Position numbers and translations under genes: made by a program | Part shown: positions 18,179 through 27,915 of the stretch, piece by piece | How positions within the stretch are numbered: position 1 is the stretch's first letter | How the letters are laid out: every line of letters begins with the position of its first letter | The notes under the pieces: generated by a model | What the model was told of the DNA's origin: nothing | What the model saw: only the letters and a program-made list of their open reading frames with translations | Database searches by the model: none | From: Lutimonas vermicola | Lineage (GTDB): Bacteria > Bacteroidota > Bacteroidia > Flavobacteriales > Flavobacteriaceae | Assembly (NCBI RefSeq): GCF_038433205.1 | Contig: NZ_JBCDNA010000003.1 | Location: 62,001 to 126,000, forward strand | Direction of reading: 5' to 3' | Length of the DNA stretch: 64,000 nt

Positions 18179-19357
18179 ATGAGCTGTACTTCTTGCTCAT
18201 CCTCTATAGATGGATTGCCTCTGGGCTGTAAAAACAACGGTGCCTGTGCCTCAGGCAGTTGTGATAAAATGAACGTTTTTGACTGGCTGGCCAATATGTC
18301 TTTGCCCGACGGCCAAAAACCTTTTGATATTGCCGAAATCAGGTTTAAAAACGGACGAAAGGGCTTTTACAGAAACACAAAGGAACTTCAGTTATGCATC
18401 GGCGATGTAGTAGCGGTTGAAACCTCCCCGGGACATGATATTGGCGTGGTTTCCCTAACAGGCGAACTTGTAAAGGTTCAGATGCGCAAGAAAAAAGTTT
18501 CATCAGATAACGAGGACATAAAGCAGATTTACAGAAAAGCTTCTGAAAAAGACATAGAAATATGGACAACGGCTCGAAATAAAGAAAAAGAAGTTCAGAA
18601 AAAATCAAGGCTTATTATCAGCAGGCTTGGTTTAAAAATGAAGCTGTCTGATGTTGAATTTCAGGGTGATGGCAACAAGGCTACTTTTTATTATACAGCG
18701 GATGACAGGGTTGATTTCAGGCAGCTGATAAGAGAACTTGCCGGTACCTTTAGTCTTCGTGTTGAAATGAAGCAGGTCGGTTTAAGACAGGAGGCTTCGC
18801 GCCTGGGAGGAATTGGTTCGTGCGGGAGAGAACTTTGTTGTTCAACCTGGTTAACCGATTTTAGGTCTGTAAGTACTTCTGCCGCCCGTTACCAGCAATT
18901 ATCACTGAATCCGCAAAAACTGGCCGGTCAGTGTGGAAAGCTCAAATGTTGTCTTAATTATGAGCTGGATTCTTATATGGACGCATTAAAGTCATTCCCA
19001 AAACCAAATATCTGGTTACAAACTGAAAAGGGACCTGCCATTTTTCAAAAAATGGATATTTTTAAAGGATGGATGTGGTATGCCTATAAAGAAAACCCTA
19101 TTACATGGCATAAACTAACGGTAGAACAAACCAATGAGATTATCAAACTAAATAAGGGAAATACCAAAGTGAGCAGTTTGGAGGAATATTCACTGGAACT
19201 GGAATTTGACGCTATCGAAGCATCGAACTTCACGGATGTTGTAGGACAGGACAGCCTTACCAGATTTGACAAGCCAAAATTCAAAAAGAAGCGGAATCGA
19301 AAAAACAACCGGAATTTTAGAAATAATAAAAAAAATCTTCAAAAAAAGAATAAGTGA
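18179..19357 (+). CDS. ricT: PSP1-domain protein RicT (Fe-S regulatory complex subunit)
   Basis: 392 residues. A cysteine-rich N-terminus (Cys 3, 6, 17, 23, 28) precedes a PSP1/RicT domain with the conserved clusters GSCGRELCCSTW and GQCGKLKCCLNYE. In Bacillus RicT works with RicA and RicF as a 4Fe-4S complex in RNA maturation; in flavobacteria it lies in this housekeeping cluster. A Lys/Asn-rich tail (about 362-392) is probably disordered and RNA-binding. The stop overlaps the start region of gldH, so the genes are coupled. Confidence 0.9.
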   Translation: MSCTSCSSSIDGLPLGCKNNGACASGSCDKMNVFDWLANMSLPDGQKPFDIAEIRFKNGRKGFYRNTKELQLCIGDVVAVETSPGHDIGVVSLTGELVKVQMRKKKVSSDNEDIKQIYRKASEKDIEIWTTARNKEKEVQKKSRLIISRLGLKMKLSDVEFQGDGNKATFYYTADDRVDFRQLIRELAGTFSLRVEMKQVGLRQEASRLGGIGSCGRELCCSTWLTDFRSVSTSAARYQQLSLNPQKLAGQCGKLKCCLNYELDSYMDALKSFPKPNIWLQTEKGPAIFQKMDIFKGWMWYAYKENPITWHKLTVEQTNEIIKLNKGNTKVSSLEEYSLELEFDAIEASNFTDVVGQDSLTRFDKPKFKKKRNRKNNRNFRNNKKNLQKKNK

Positions 19358-19359
19358 GA

Positions 19360-19875
19360 ATGAACTTTCATAGGATGAAGAAAGCTATGGTCTTCGGAAG
19401 AATATTTTTAGTTTTTATCGTTATAACTTATATGACATCTTGTAACAGCGATACTATCTATAACCAATACGTACCGATTGAAAACAGTCAATGGCACAAG
19501 GATTCCATTATTAATTTTAAGGTTAGTTCGATCGATACGGTATCGAAAAATAATCTGTATGTTACACTTCGAAACAACAAGGATTATGAATTCAGTAACC
19601 TGTTTCTGATTGTTGGGATCAGGTTTCCTAATAATTATCAGGTCGTCGATACTTTGGAGTACGAAATGACAAGTCCGGAAGGCCGTTTTCTTGGAACGGG
19701 AATAACCGATATCAAGGAAAACAAATTGGAATATAAAACCAATGTGACCTTTACGTTAATAGGAGAATATGATGTTTCGGTACAGCAAGCCATGAGAAAA
19801 ACAAGGGATATTGAAGGGCTTGAGACACTTAACGGCATCACTGATGTTGGATTACAAATTGAAAAACTAAACTAA
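19360..19875 (+). CDS. gldH: Gliding motility lipoprotein GldH
   Basis: About 171 residues. Possible starts are GTG 19354, ATG 19360 and ATG 19375; all give a hydrophobic leader ending at a lipobox-like site before Cys (TYMTSCNSD), so it is an exported lipoprotein. The body (SQWHKDSIINFKV, YDVSVQQAMR) matches the GldH family, required for gliding and linked to type IX secretion in flavobacteria. It sits between ricT and pbp1A, a conserved flavobacterial order. Its stop overlaps the next start by 1 bp (TAATG). Confidence 0.87.
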   Translation: MNFHRMKKAMVFGRIFLVFIVITYMTSCNSDTIYNQYVPIENSQWHKDSIINFKVSSIDTVSKNNLYVTLRNNKDYEFSNLFLIVGIRFPNNYQVVDTLEYEMTSPEGRFLGTGITDIKENKLEYKTNVTFTLIGEYDVSVQQAMRKTRDIEGLETLNGITDVGLQIEKLN

Positions 19876-22172
19876 TGGCTCAGAAAAGTCAAAAGTCAGG
19901 TGTAAGCGGATACACCAAATGGATTTGGAGATTATTCCTTGGGGGATTGGTATTTTTGTTTATCCTCTTTTTACTCGCCGCGCTCGACGTATTCGGAAAA
20001 CTACCCACTTTTGAAGAATTAGAAAACCCGGAGAATAACCTTGCCACCGAAGTTATTTCGATCGATGGGGAAACCTTGGGTAAATATTACAGGGAGAATA
20101 GAACTCCTGTTAAGTTTAGCGAATTACCCGAAAACCTTATTGAAGCCCTGATTGCCACTGAAGATGAGCGGTTTTACGAACACTCGGGAATTGATTTTCA
20201 AAGTACTGCAAGAGCAGCGGCAAAATTTGGAAAAGATGGCGGGGCAAGTACCATTACCCAACAACTTGCAAAAATGTTGTTTACAAAAAAAGCTTCCGGT
20301 AACATCGCTAAAAGGTTGATCCAAAAAGTTAAAGAATGGGTGATTGCCATCAGGCTGGAGAAGCAATATACCAAGAACGAGATCATCACCATGTATTTCA
20401 ATAAATATGATTTCGGCCATAATGCAGTAGGAATAAGATCTGCCAGCAGGATTCACTTTGGCAGGGAGCCAAACGAACTAAGCATTGAACAATCTGCAAT
20501 GCTTGTGGGTATGCTTAAGAATTCTTCGCTCTACAATCCAATGAGACGTCCTGAAATGGTGACTCAGAGGAGAAACGTAGTGCTGGGTCAAATGCTGAGA
20601 AATGAATTTATCAGCGAAAAGGAAAAAGATTCCCTCCAAAAGCTGCCTCTTGAACTGGATATTAATCTTGAAGGCCATAGTGACGGAACGGCCACTTATT
20701 TCAGAGAATATGTTCGTGAATTCATGAGAAGCTGGATGAAAGAACATCCAAAACCCAATGGAGAAAGCTATAATATTTACCGTGACGGCCTCAAAATCTA
20801 TGTCACGCTCGATTCGAGATTGCAAAAGAATGCAGAAGAAGCAATGGCCGAGCACCTGACAAATTTGCAACAAATCTTCTTTAAGCAACAGAAGAATAAT
20901 AAAACTGCCCCGTTTTATGACCTCGAAGAGGAACAGATTGAAAGCACGATGCTTTCGTCCATGAAAAGGAGCGAACGATGGAGAAAAATGAAAAAGAATG
21001 ATGTTCCCGAAAAGGACATCAAGGCATCGTTTTTTGTAGAAACACCGATGAAAGTGTTTTCCTGGAAAGGAGAAATCGATACCGTACTCACGCCTTATGA
21101 TTCTATCAGGTACAATAAATCTATTCTCCAATCGGGTTTATTGTCGACCGATCCCACCACGGGACACGTAAAAGCTTGGGTAGGCGGCATTGATTATAAA
21201 TATTTTCAATACGACCACGTAAAGCAGGGTAAAAGACAGGTAGGCTCAACGTTCAAACCTTTTGTTTATGCCACCGCCATCAATCAGTTAGGGCTTTCTC
21301 CCTGTGATGAATTCCCAAATACACCTTATACCATTCCTGCCGGAAAATACCACCTTGAAGAAGACTGGACACCAAGAAATTCGGGAGATGAATACGGAGG
21401 TTTACGGTCGTTAAAAAATGCCCTGGCAAATTCTATCAATGTGATCTCCGCGAACCTGATCGATCAGACCACACCTCAAAACGTTGTCAGAATGGCAAAA
21501 AACCTCGGGGTTGAAACCGAAATACCCGCTGTACCTTCTGTAGCTTTGGGCACGGTTGATCTTAGCCTTTATGAAATGGTTGGAGCCCTGAATACTTTTG
21601 CGAACAAAGGTATGTATGTAAAGCCTATGATGATCTTGAGGATAGAAGATAAAAATGGCACCATCCTTGAAGAATTTACACCGGAAACCCGTGAAGTACT
21701 CAGTGAAAGCATCGCTTATACCACGATTAATTTAATGGAAGGGGTAACCCGCTATGGCTCCGGGATCCGTCTGAGAACTTCAGGCGCAAAATATCCCGAC
21801 AATGTTGCAACAGGATATCCCTATCAATTTGATAATCCAATTGCCGGTAAAACAGGTACTACTCAAAATCAATCAGATGGTTGGTTTATCGGGTTGGTTC
21901 CGAATTTATCGACAGGAGTATGGGTAGGAGCCGAAGACCGCTCTGTTCATTTCGTGGATTTGACCAGAGGACAAGGCGCCTCCATGGCCTTGCCTATATG
22001 GGCCTTGTATATGAAGCGGAATTACGCCGATGAGGATTTAAATATCAGCAAGGAAGAATTTGAAAAACCTGAAACACTGACAATCAATGTTGATTGCGAT
22101 CAGGAAAAGGATGAAGATGAAAAAGAAGACGATCAGAAGAAGCCGAAACTGAGTGATGAAATAGATTTCTAA
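19875..22172 (+). CDS. Bifunctional penicillin-binding protein 1A
   Basis: 765 residues. One N-terminal membrane helix (about 17-40), a GT51 transglycosylase domain (ATEDERFYEHSGID near 92-105, GASTITQQLAKML) and a class A transpeptidase domain with SxxK near 458 (GSTFKPF), SxN near 520 (ANSINVIS) and KTG near 659 (GKTGTT). It polymerises and cross-links peptidoglycan on the periplasmic face. The tail is very acidic (Asp/Glu/Lys-rich from about 740). It is translationally coupled to gldH. Confidence 0.95.
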   Translation: MAQKSQKSGVSGYTKWIWRLFLGGLVFLFILFLLAALDVFGKLPTFEELENPENNLATEVISIDGETLGKYYRENRTPVKFSELPENLIEALIATEDERFYEHSGIDFQSTARAAAKFGKDGGASTITQQLAKMLFTKKASGNIAKRLIQKVKEWVIAIRLEKQYTKNEIITMYFNKYDFGHNAVGIRSASRIHFGREPNELSIEQSAMLVGMLKNSSLYNPMRRPEMVTQRRNVVLGQMLRNEFISEKEKDSLQKLPLELDINLEGHSDGTATYFREYVREFMRSWMKEHPKPNGESYNIYRDGLKIYVTLDSRLQKNAEEAMAEHLTNLQQIFFKQQKNNKTAPFYDLEEEQIESTMLSSMKRSERWRKMKKNDVPEKDIKASFFVETPMKVFSWKGEIDTVLTPYDSIRYNKSILQSGLLSTDPTTGHVKAWVGGIDYKYFQYDHVKQGKRQVGSTFKPFVYATAINQLGLSPCDEFPNTPYTIPAGKYHLEEDWTPRNSGDEYGGLRSLKNALANSINVISANLIDQTTPQNVVRMAKNLGVETEIPAVPSVALGTVDLSLYEMVGALNTFANKGMYVKPMMILRIEDKNGTILEEFTPETREVLSESIAYTTINLMEGVTRYGSGIRLRTSGAKYPDNVATGYPYQFDNPIAGKTGTTQNQSDGWFIGLVPNLSTGVWVGAEDRSVHFVDLTRGQGASMALPIWALYMKRNYADEDLNISKEEFEKPETLTINVDCDQEKDEDEKEDDQKKPKLSDEIDF

Positions 22173-22174
22173 AT

Positions 22175-23992
22175 ATGATGAATACTTCCTGGTATCCAGA
22201 AGATGATGTATTGGAAAACAGCAATATCTATAAGATGATGCTGAAGAATAATTTTGAGTCATATATAGATTTCTGGAAATGGTCAGCTTCAGAGAAAGAA
22301 GCCTTTTGGGGACAAACCATAGAAAATCTCCAGATACACTTCCATAAGAAGTATAAGGTCCTTCTTGATGTGTCAAAAGGAGTTGAACAAGCGTCCTGGC
22401 TCAAGGGGGCAAAATTGAATATTGTTGATTCCTGCTTTCAGAATTCTGATAAATCCATAGCACTGATCTACCAGGAAGAAGGGGGGGATCTCATTGAGAT
22501 GAGCCAGTCGTCTCTGCTTGCATACCTTAACAGAATTGCCAATGGCCTCAGGGATGCCGGTCTGAAGCCAGGCGACCGTATCGCAATCGATATGTCAATG
22601 ACCATGGAGGCAGTGGCCATCTATCTTGCGGGAATTAAAGCCGGTCTTACTGTTGTTACAATTGCAGACAGCTTTAGTTCAAATGAAATCGCTACCAGAA
22701 TTAAGATCACAGATCCGAAGCTCATTTTTACACAGGATGTATTGAAAAGGGCCGGAAAATCATTGCCTTTGTACCAAAAGGTATTAAAGGCTGATGCTCC
22801 GAAAACAATAGTTATAGCAAACGATCCAGATAACATAAGCCTCAGGCCCGGAGATCAAATTTTTAGCGATTTTATTTCTGGCAATGAACAGTTTGAGTCA
22901 TGTATTCAACATCCTGAAGACAGTATCACGATACTTTTTTCTTCAGGGACCACAGGAGCTCCCAAGGCAATTCCATGGACGCATATCACCCCTATAAAAA
23001 GTGCCTCAGACGGCTATTACCATCACAATATACAAAGTGGAGACGTAGTGTGCTGGCCTACAAATCTCGGTTGGATGATGGGCCCCTGGCTTATATTTGC
23101 CAGTTTGATCAATAAAGCAACTATCGCATTAAACTATGGCGCACCAATGGGAGCGTCATTTGGTTCGTTTGTACAAGACGCAAAAGTGAGTATGCTGGGG
23201 GTTGTTCCCAGTATCGTAAGGCAATGGAAGAATACGGGTACAATGGAGCAGTTTGACTGGTCGGCAATCAAATGCTTTAGTTCTACCGGGGAAGCTTCGA
23301 ATCCTGAAGAAATGACATACCTGATGCAGCTTGCCAATAATAAACCTGTTATCGAATATTGTGGAGGAACCGAAATCGGCGGGGGTTATGTTACCAGTAC
23401 CGTAGTTCAGCCAAATATTGCGAGTACCTTTTCAACACAGGCGCTAGGAGGTGAATTTATCCTCCTTGACGAAAATAACCAGCCTTCAAAACAAGGTGAA
23501 ATGTTTTTGATTCCGCCTATATTGGGATTGTCAAATTCCCTGATCAACAGGGACCATTATGAGGTCTACTATAAAGGAAATCCAACTTATAAGGGCAAGG
23601 TATTGCGAAGGCATGGTGATGAATTGGTGCAATTGGAAAACGGGTATTACAAGGCCCAGGGCAGGGCCGATGACGCCATGAACCTTGGAGGAATAAAAGT
23701 CAGTTCAATTCAGATAGAAGAATTGATTAACCAACTTGAATTTGTCAAAGAAAGTGCTGCTATAGCAGTTTCACCAGCTGATGGAGGTCCAGGTCAACTG
23801 TTCATCTTTGCTGTATTGCTCCCCTCAAACCTGAACAATGAGCAACAACTAAAAGAAGCCAGATCAATCATCAAAGAAAATCTGAACCCTTTGTTTAAAG
23901 TCGAAAAATTATTGGGTGTTGATATGCTTCCGCGCACCGCTTCGGGTAAAGTCATGCGCAGAAAGCTGCGTGATATGCTGCCAGGGCGTTAA
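22175..23992 (+). CDS. AMP-forming acyl-CoA synthetase (ANL superfamily)
   Basis: 605 residues, 2 bp after pbp1A. It begins with an ACAS_N-type segment (FWKWSASEKEAFW). The ATP-binding loop is SSGTTGAPKAIPWTH near 255-270, the acidic core motif GGTEIGGG near 396, and the catalytic lysine lies in RTASGKVMRRKL near 590. The family activates a carboxylic acid as acyl-AMP and transfers it to CoA. Its shape is nearer to acetyl/acetoacetyl-CoA synthetases or plant AAE17/18-like proteins than to fatty-acid ligases. Substrate unknown. Confidence 0.88.
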   Translation: MMNTSWYPEDDVLENSNIYKMMLKNNFESYIDFWKWSASEKEAFWGQTIENLQIHFHKKYKVLLDVSKGVEQASWLKGAKLNIVDSCFQNSDKSIALIYQEEGGDLIEMSQSSLLAYLNRIANGLRDAGLKPGDRIAIDMSMTMEAVAIYLAGIKAGLTVVTIADSFSSNEIATRIKITDPKLIFTQDVLKRAGKSLPLYQKVLKADAPKTIVIANDPDNISLRPGDQIFSDFISGNEQFESCIQHPEDSITILFSSGTTGAPKAIPWTHITPIKSASDGYYHHNIQSGDVVCWPTNLGWMMGPWLIFASLINKATIALNYGAPMGASFGSFVQDAKVSMLGVVPSIVRQWKNTGTMEQFDWSAIKCFSSTGEASNPEEMTYLMQLANNKPVIEYCGGTEIGGGYVTSTVVQPNIASTFSTQALGGEFILLDENNQPSKQGEMFLIPPILGLSNSLINRDHYEVYYKGNPTYKGKVLRRHGDELVQLENGYYKAQGRADDAMNLGGIKVSSIQIEELINQLEFVKESAAIAVSPADGGPGQLFIFAVLLPSNLNNEQQLKEARSIIKENLNPLFKVEKLLGVDMLPRTASGKVMRRKLRDMLPGR

Positions 23993-24123
23993 CTGTTTAA
24001 CTCAGTACCCTCTTAGTTTTTATCGAAATTCAAAGCCCCTTATACGATCAACTTCAATCCTGGAATAGTTGGTTGAACATCTTCCTTTTTTTTACGATAT
24101 TTGCCGCGATCTAAACAATGCTT

Positions 24124-24888
24124 ATGAAAGTACTTTCCTATAATGTAAATGGTATACGTGCCGCGATAAAAAAAGGGTTTTTAGACTGGCTTAGTGCCGC
24201 AAATCCTGACGTAATCTGTATACAAGAAACAAAAGCACAGAAAGATCAGCTGGATCTTGCAGCTTTTGAAAAGCTGGGGTATCCCTATCATTATTGGTTC
24301 TCAGCCGAAAAAAAAGGCTATAGCGGCGTGGCCGTTTTATCAAAACTGGAACCCAATAAAGTGGTATATGGGACAGGGATTGAAACTATGGACTTTGAAG
24401 GCCGAAACCTAAGGCTCGATTTTGACCATGTGTCGGTAATGAGCCTGTACCTTCCTTCAGGCACTAATGATGCAAGACTTGATTTTAAGCTCAATTATAT
24501 GGCAGAATTCCAGGGCTATGTAGACGATTTAAAAAAAGAAATCCCAAAATTATTGATCTGTGGAGACTATAATATCTGTCACGAGGAGATCGATATACAC
24601 AACCCGAAACAAAATAAAAACACCTCAGGATTTCTCCCTGTGGAAAGAAAATGGATTGGTAATTTTATCAGTACAGGATTTATAGACACCTTCAGGCATC
24701 TTAACAAGGAGCCTCATCATTACAGTTGGTGGAGTTACAGGGCAAATGCAAGAAACAACAACAAGGGCTGGAGAATTGACTATTGTATGGCCAGTCATCC
24801 TTTAAAAGATCATATTGAAAGGGCTTTTATCCTGCCTGAAGCGAAACACAGCGACCATTGCCCCGTCGGTGTGGTGCTTAATTTCTAA
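24124..24888 (+). CDS. xth: Exodeoxyribonuclease III
   Basis: 254 residues from the second in-frame ATG (24124); the ATG at 24118 adds only two residues. An AP endonuclease and 3'-5' exonuclease of base-excision repair. Motifs: SYNVNGIRAA with the metal-binding Asn, CIQETKAQ with the catalytic Glu, CGDYNICHEEIDIHNP with the Asp-Asn pair, RIDYCMAS and the final SDHCPVG with the catalytic Asp-His. It converges with rlmN, the two overlapping by 4 bp at their ends. Confidence 0.95.
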   Translation: MKVLSYNVNGIRAAIKKGFLDWLSAANPDVICIQETKAQKDQLDLAAFEKLGYPYHYWFSAEKKGYSGVAVLSKLEPNKVVYGTGIETMDFEGRNLRLDFDHVSVMSLYLPSGTNDARLDFKLNYMAEFQGYVDDLKKEIPKLLICGDYNICHEEIDIHNPKQNKNTSGFLPVERKWIGNFISTGFIDTFRHLNKEPHHYSWWSYRANARNNNKGWRIDYCMASHPLKDHIERAFILPEAKHSDHCPVGVVLNF

Positions 24889-25928
24889 TCGCTGCTCTTG
24901 TTGGCCAGCTGGCCGCAGGCTGCATCAATATCTTTACCCCGGCTGTGCCTTATATTGACCGTTATGTTATTTCTTTCCAGTTCTCTTTGATAATAAGCGA
25001 TTGCTGCTTCATCAGCCTGGACGAAACCGTCTTCTTCAATAGCGTTATATTCGATGATATTTACTTTCGATGGGACTTTTTTACAATAAGCCACTAAAGC
25101 ATCAATATCTTTTTTCTTATCATTGATGCCTTTCCACACCACATATTCGAAAGTGACCACCCTGTTGGTCTTGGCATACCAATATTGAAGCGACTGCAAC
25201 AAGTCTGCAAGTGTCGACTTATCATTGATGGGCATCATTTTTGAGCGCACTTCATCTATGGCTGAATGAAGGGAAACAGCTAAATTGAATTTGACCTCAT
25301 CATCAGCCAGTTTTATGATCATTTTGTGTAATCCGACCGTTGAAAGTGTAATTCTTCTGGGTGACATCCCCAACCCTTCATCAGAAGTAATCATCTCAAT
25401 TGATTTGAGAACATTTTTATAATTGAGCAAGGGTTCTCCCATACCCATAAATACGATGTTGTTTAATTTATGCCCTTTATAGGCCCTGCTCTGACGGTCG
25501 ATGGCAACTACCTGATCGTAGATTTCATCAGGATTCAGATTTCGCATTTTCTTTAACCTGGCCGTAGCACAAAAGGTACAGTTCAGACTACAACCAACCT
25601 GACTCGAAACACAAGCAGTGGTTCTTGTAGTTGTTGGTATAAAAACAGATTCCACCACAAGGCCGTCGTGCAATCGGATGGCATTTTTGATCGTCCCGTC
25701 AGAAGATTGCTGCATGTCATCTACTTCGATGTGATTGATCACAAAATGATCCAGTAAGAACTGTCTTGTTTCCTTAGAAATATTAGTCATACCATCAAAG
25801 TCATGAGCTCCTTTGTGCCAAAGCCATTCATATACCTGATTGCCTCTAAAGGCCTTCATGCCGTGTTCGGTAAAGAAGCTTCTCAGTTCTTCTTTAGTCA
25901 AGGATCTTATGTCTTTTTTTTTCGTCAT
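24885..25928 (-). CDS. rlmN: 23S rRNA (adenine2503-C2)-methyltransferase
   Basis: 347 residues from ATG 25928 (TKKKDIRSL). An in-frame ATG at 25952 would lie inside the U-tract of the upstream terminator, so I prefer the shorter form. A radical SAM enzyme that methylates A2503 of 23S rRNA and A37 of some tRNAs. CxxxCxxC cluster motif: CSLNCTFCAT near 112-121. A C-terminal resolving cysteine is present in DAACGQL, as is the SLHSA motif. Confidence 0.95.
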   Translation of the reverse strand: MTKKKDIRSLTKEELRSFFTEHGMKAFRGNQVYEWLWHKGAHDFDGMTNISKETRQFLLDHFVINHIEVDDMQQSSDGTIKNAIRLHDGLVVESVFIPTTTRTTACVSSQVGCSLNCTFCATARLKKMRNLNPDEIYDQVVAIDRQSRAYKGHKLNNIVFMGMGEPLLNYKNVLKSIEMITSDEGLGMSPRRITLSTVGLHKMIIKLADDEVKFNLAVSLHSAIDEVRSKMMPINDKSTLADLLQSLQYWYAKTNRVVTFEYVVWKGINDKKKDIDALVAYCKKVPSKVNIIEYNAIEEDGFVQADEAAIAYYQRELERNNITVNIRHSRGKDIDAACGQLANKSSD

Positions 25929-25930
25929 AA

Positions 25931-25985
25931 CTATAAAAAAAACGCCCGACAACCAGCCTGCTGACAGTTGAACGGACGTTTAGAT
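25931..25985 (-). terminator. Terminator between queA and rlmN
   Basis: On the minus strand ACGTCCG and CAAC pair with GTTG and CGGGCGT (one G-U pair), followed by eight T. It follows queA and precedes rlmN, which fixes the rlmN start as downstream of it. Confidence 0.7.
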
Positions 25986-25998
25986 TTTATCCGGGTTT

Positions 25999-27048
25999 TT
26001 AAATAATCAACATGGCATCGCCATATGAATAGAATTTATAACCTTTTTCAATGGCCTCCTGATACGCTTTTTTCAACAGATCATGTCCTGCAAAAGCAGA
26101 GGTCATCATCATAAGGGTAGATTTTGGCGTATGGAAATTTGTGATCATGCAATTTGCTATACTGAAATCGTAGGGAGGGAAAATAAATTTATTGGTCCAT
26201 CCTTCAAAAGGTTTTAAATGAGCATCTGCTGATACAGAACTTTCCATAGAACGCATCACAGTAGTTCCCACAGCACAAACTCTTTTCTTATTATCGATGG
26301 CCTTGTTCACAGCTTCAGCGGTGTTTTCAGGAATGAAAACTTCTTCAGAATCCATTCTGTGCTTGGAAAGGTCTTCTACCTCAACCGGGTTAAAAGTGCC
26401 CAATCCGACGTGAAGGGTTAATTCTTTTAAATTAACGCCTTTGATCTCCAAACGCTTTAACAAATGCTTCGAAAAATGGAGTCCTGCAGTTGGAGCTGCC
26501 ACGGCACCTTCATGCTTGGCATAAATGGTTTGGTATCTTTCCTCATCAGAAGCTTCCACTTCTCTTTTGATGTATTTCGGCAGAGGTGTTTGTCCCATTT
26601 CATTCAATTTCTTACGGAACTCTTCGTAAGAACCATCATAAAGAAACCTGAGTGTTCTTCCTCTGGAAGTGGTGTTATCAATCACTTCAGCAACCAAACC
26701 ACTATCTTCCCCGAAAAATAATTTATTTCCAATCCTGATCTTCCTGGCCGGATCGACCAACACGTCCCACAACCTGCTCTCAGCATTCAATTCTCTCAAT
26801 AAAAATACTTCGATTCTTGCCCCGGTCTTTTCTTTGTTACCGTAAAGTCTTGCGGGAAATACTTTGGTATTGTTAAATACCAATATATCTCCTTCGTCAA
26901 AATAGTCTACCAGGTCTTTAAACGTTTTGTGTTCGATGCTGCCTTCTTTTCTGTTAAGTACCATTAATTTGGCTTCATCTCTAAGCTCAGAAGGGTATTC
27001 GGCCAATAATCCTTCAGGAAGGGTATATTGGAAATTAGATAACTTCAT
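25999..27048 (-). CDS. queA: S-adenosylmethionine:tRNA ribosyltransferase-isomerase
   Basis: 349 residues, the usual QueA length. It transfers and isomerises the ribosyl group of SAM to make epoxyqueuosine in tRNA. Motifs: LPEGLLAEYPSE at the N-terminus, DILVFNNTKVFPARL near 53-67, AAPTAGLHFS near 187-196, VGLGTFNPV and the C-terminal FHTPKSTLMMMTSAFAG. The ATG is at 27046-27048. It diverges from menG. Confidence 0.96.
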   Translation of the reverse strand: MKLSNFQYTLPEGLLAEYPSELRDEAKLMVLNRKEGSIEHKTFKDLVDYFDEGDILVFNNTKVFPARLYGNKEKTGARIEVFLLRELNAESRLWDVLVDPARKIRIGNKLFFGEDSGLVAEVIDNTTSRGRTLRFLYDGSYEEFRKKLNEMGQTPLPKYIKREVEASDEERYQTIYAKHEGAVAAPTAGLHFSKHLLKRLEIKGVNLKELTLHVGLGTFNPVEVEDLSKHRMDSEEVFIPENTAEAVNKAIDNKKRVCAVGTTVMRSMESSVSADAHLKPFEGWTNKFIFPPYDFSIANCMITNFHTPKSTLMMMTSAFAGHDLLKKAYQEAIEKGYKFYSYGDAMLII

Positions 27049-27186
27049 AGTTCTTTTTTAATTAAAATGCTTGCAAATATACAACCTCAAACTACCCTTT
27101 GTCAAGTGTTTTGCCATTTAAATTGCTTTTTTACAGCAATGGTGCAAAATGATTTTTGAATCGCTATCTTTACGCAAAATTTTCAG

Positions 27187-27915
27187 ATGTCAAAAAAAGT
27201 GACACCATACAAGGATTCTGAGCTTGGAAAAAAAGCACAGGTAACCGAAATGTTTGACAATGTTTCGGCTAATTACGACCTCTTGAACAGGGTCCTGACC
27301 TTTGGGATCGATATCAGCTGGAGAAAAAATGTTGTAGCATTAGTCAAGGAGGGCAAGGCCAAAAAAGTACTTGATATCGCAACAGGAACCGGTGACCTTG
27401 CCATTATGATGGCTAAAGCTGATATTCATGATGTGACCGGGCTTGATATCTCACCCGGCATGTTAAACATCGGTATACAAAAAGTAAAAGACCAGGGCTT
27501 GAGTGAAAAAGTTGACATGGTGATCGGAGATTCCGAAGAGCTGCCCTTTGACGAAGGAACTTTTGATGCCATAACAGTTGCTTTTGGTGTTAGAAATTTT
27601 GAAAACCTCGAGTTGGGGCTCAAGGAGATCCACAGGGTTTTAAAACCAGAGGGGTCATTAATAGTGCTTGAAACCTCTCAACCCACTAAATTCCCGGTAA
27701 AACAGGGCTTTCAATTTTATTCAAAGTATGTCATTCCAACTATTGGAAAAATTCTTTCAAAAGATAAGAGTGCTTATGATTATTTACCTGAATCTGCAGC
27801 GGCTTTTCCGTTTGGTGAAAAGTTCAACAATATTTTATTGAAAACAGGGTTTAATAGTTCTGAAGTTTACCCTCAGACCCTCGGCGTAGCAACAATTTAT
27901 CATGCAATTAAATAA
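27187..27915 (+). CDS. menG: Demethylmenaquinone methyltransferase
   Basis: 242 residues of the UbiE/MenG class I SAM methyltransferase family. N-terminal VTEMFDNVSANYDLLNRVLTFGID is the family signature; SAM motif I is VLDIATGTGDLA. It does the final methylation in menaquinone synthesis, menaquinone being the usual quinone of Bacteroidota. The stop overlaps the start of the porT-like gene by 14 bp. Confidence 0.95.
   Translation: MSKKVTPYKDSELGKKAQVTEMFDNVSANYDLLNRVLTFGIDISWRKNVVALVKEGKAKKVLDIATGTGDLAIMMAKADIHDVTGLDISPGMLNIGIQKVKDQGLSEKVDMVIGDSEELPFDEGTFDAITVAFGVRNFENLELGLKEIHRVLKPEGSLIVLETSQPTKFPVKQGFQFYSKYVIPTIGKILSKDKSAYDYLPESAAAFPFGEKFNNILLKTGFNSSEVYPQTLGVATIYHAIK

Noticed and set aside
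20478..21131. Long open frame of 217 codons on the minus strand
   Set aside because: It lies fully inside pbp1A, whose protein motifs are complete. The minus-strand translation has no recognisable motif.
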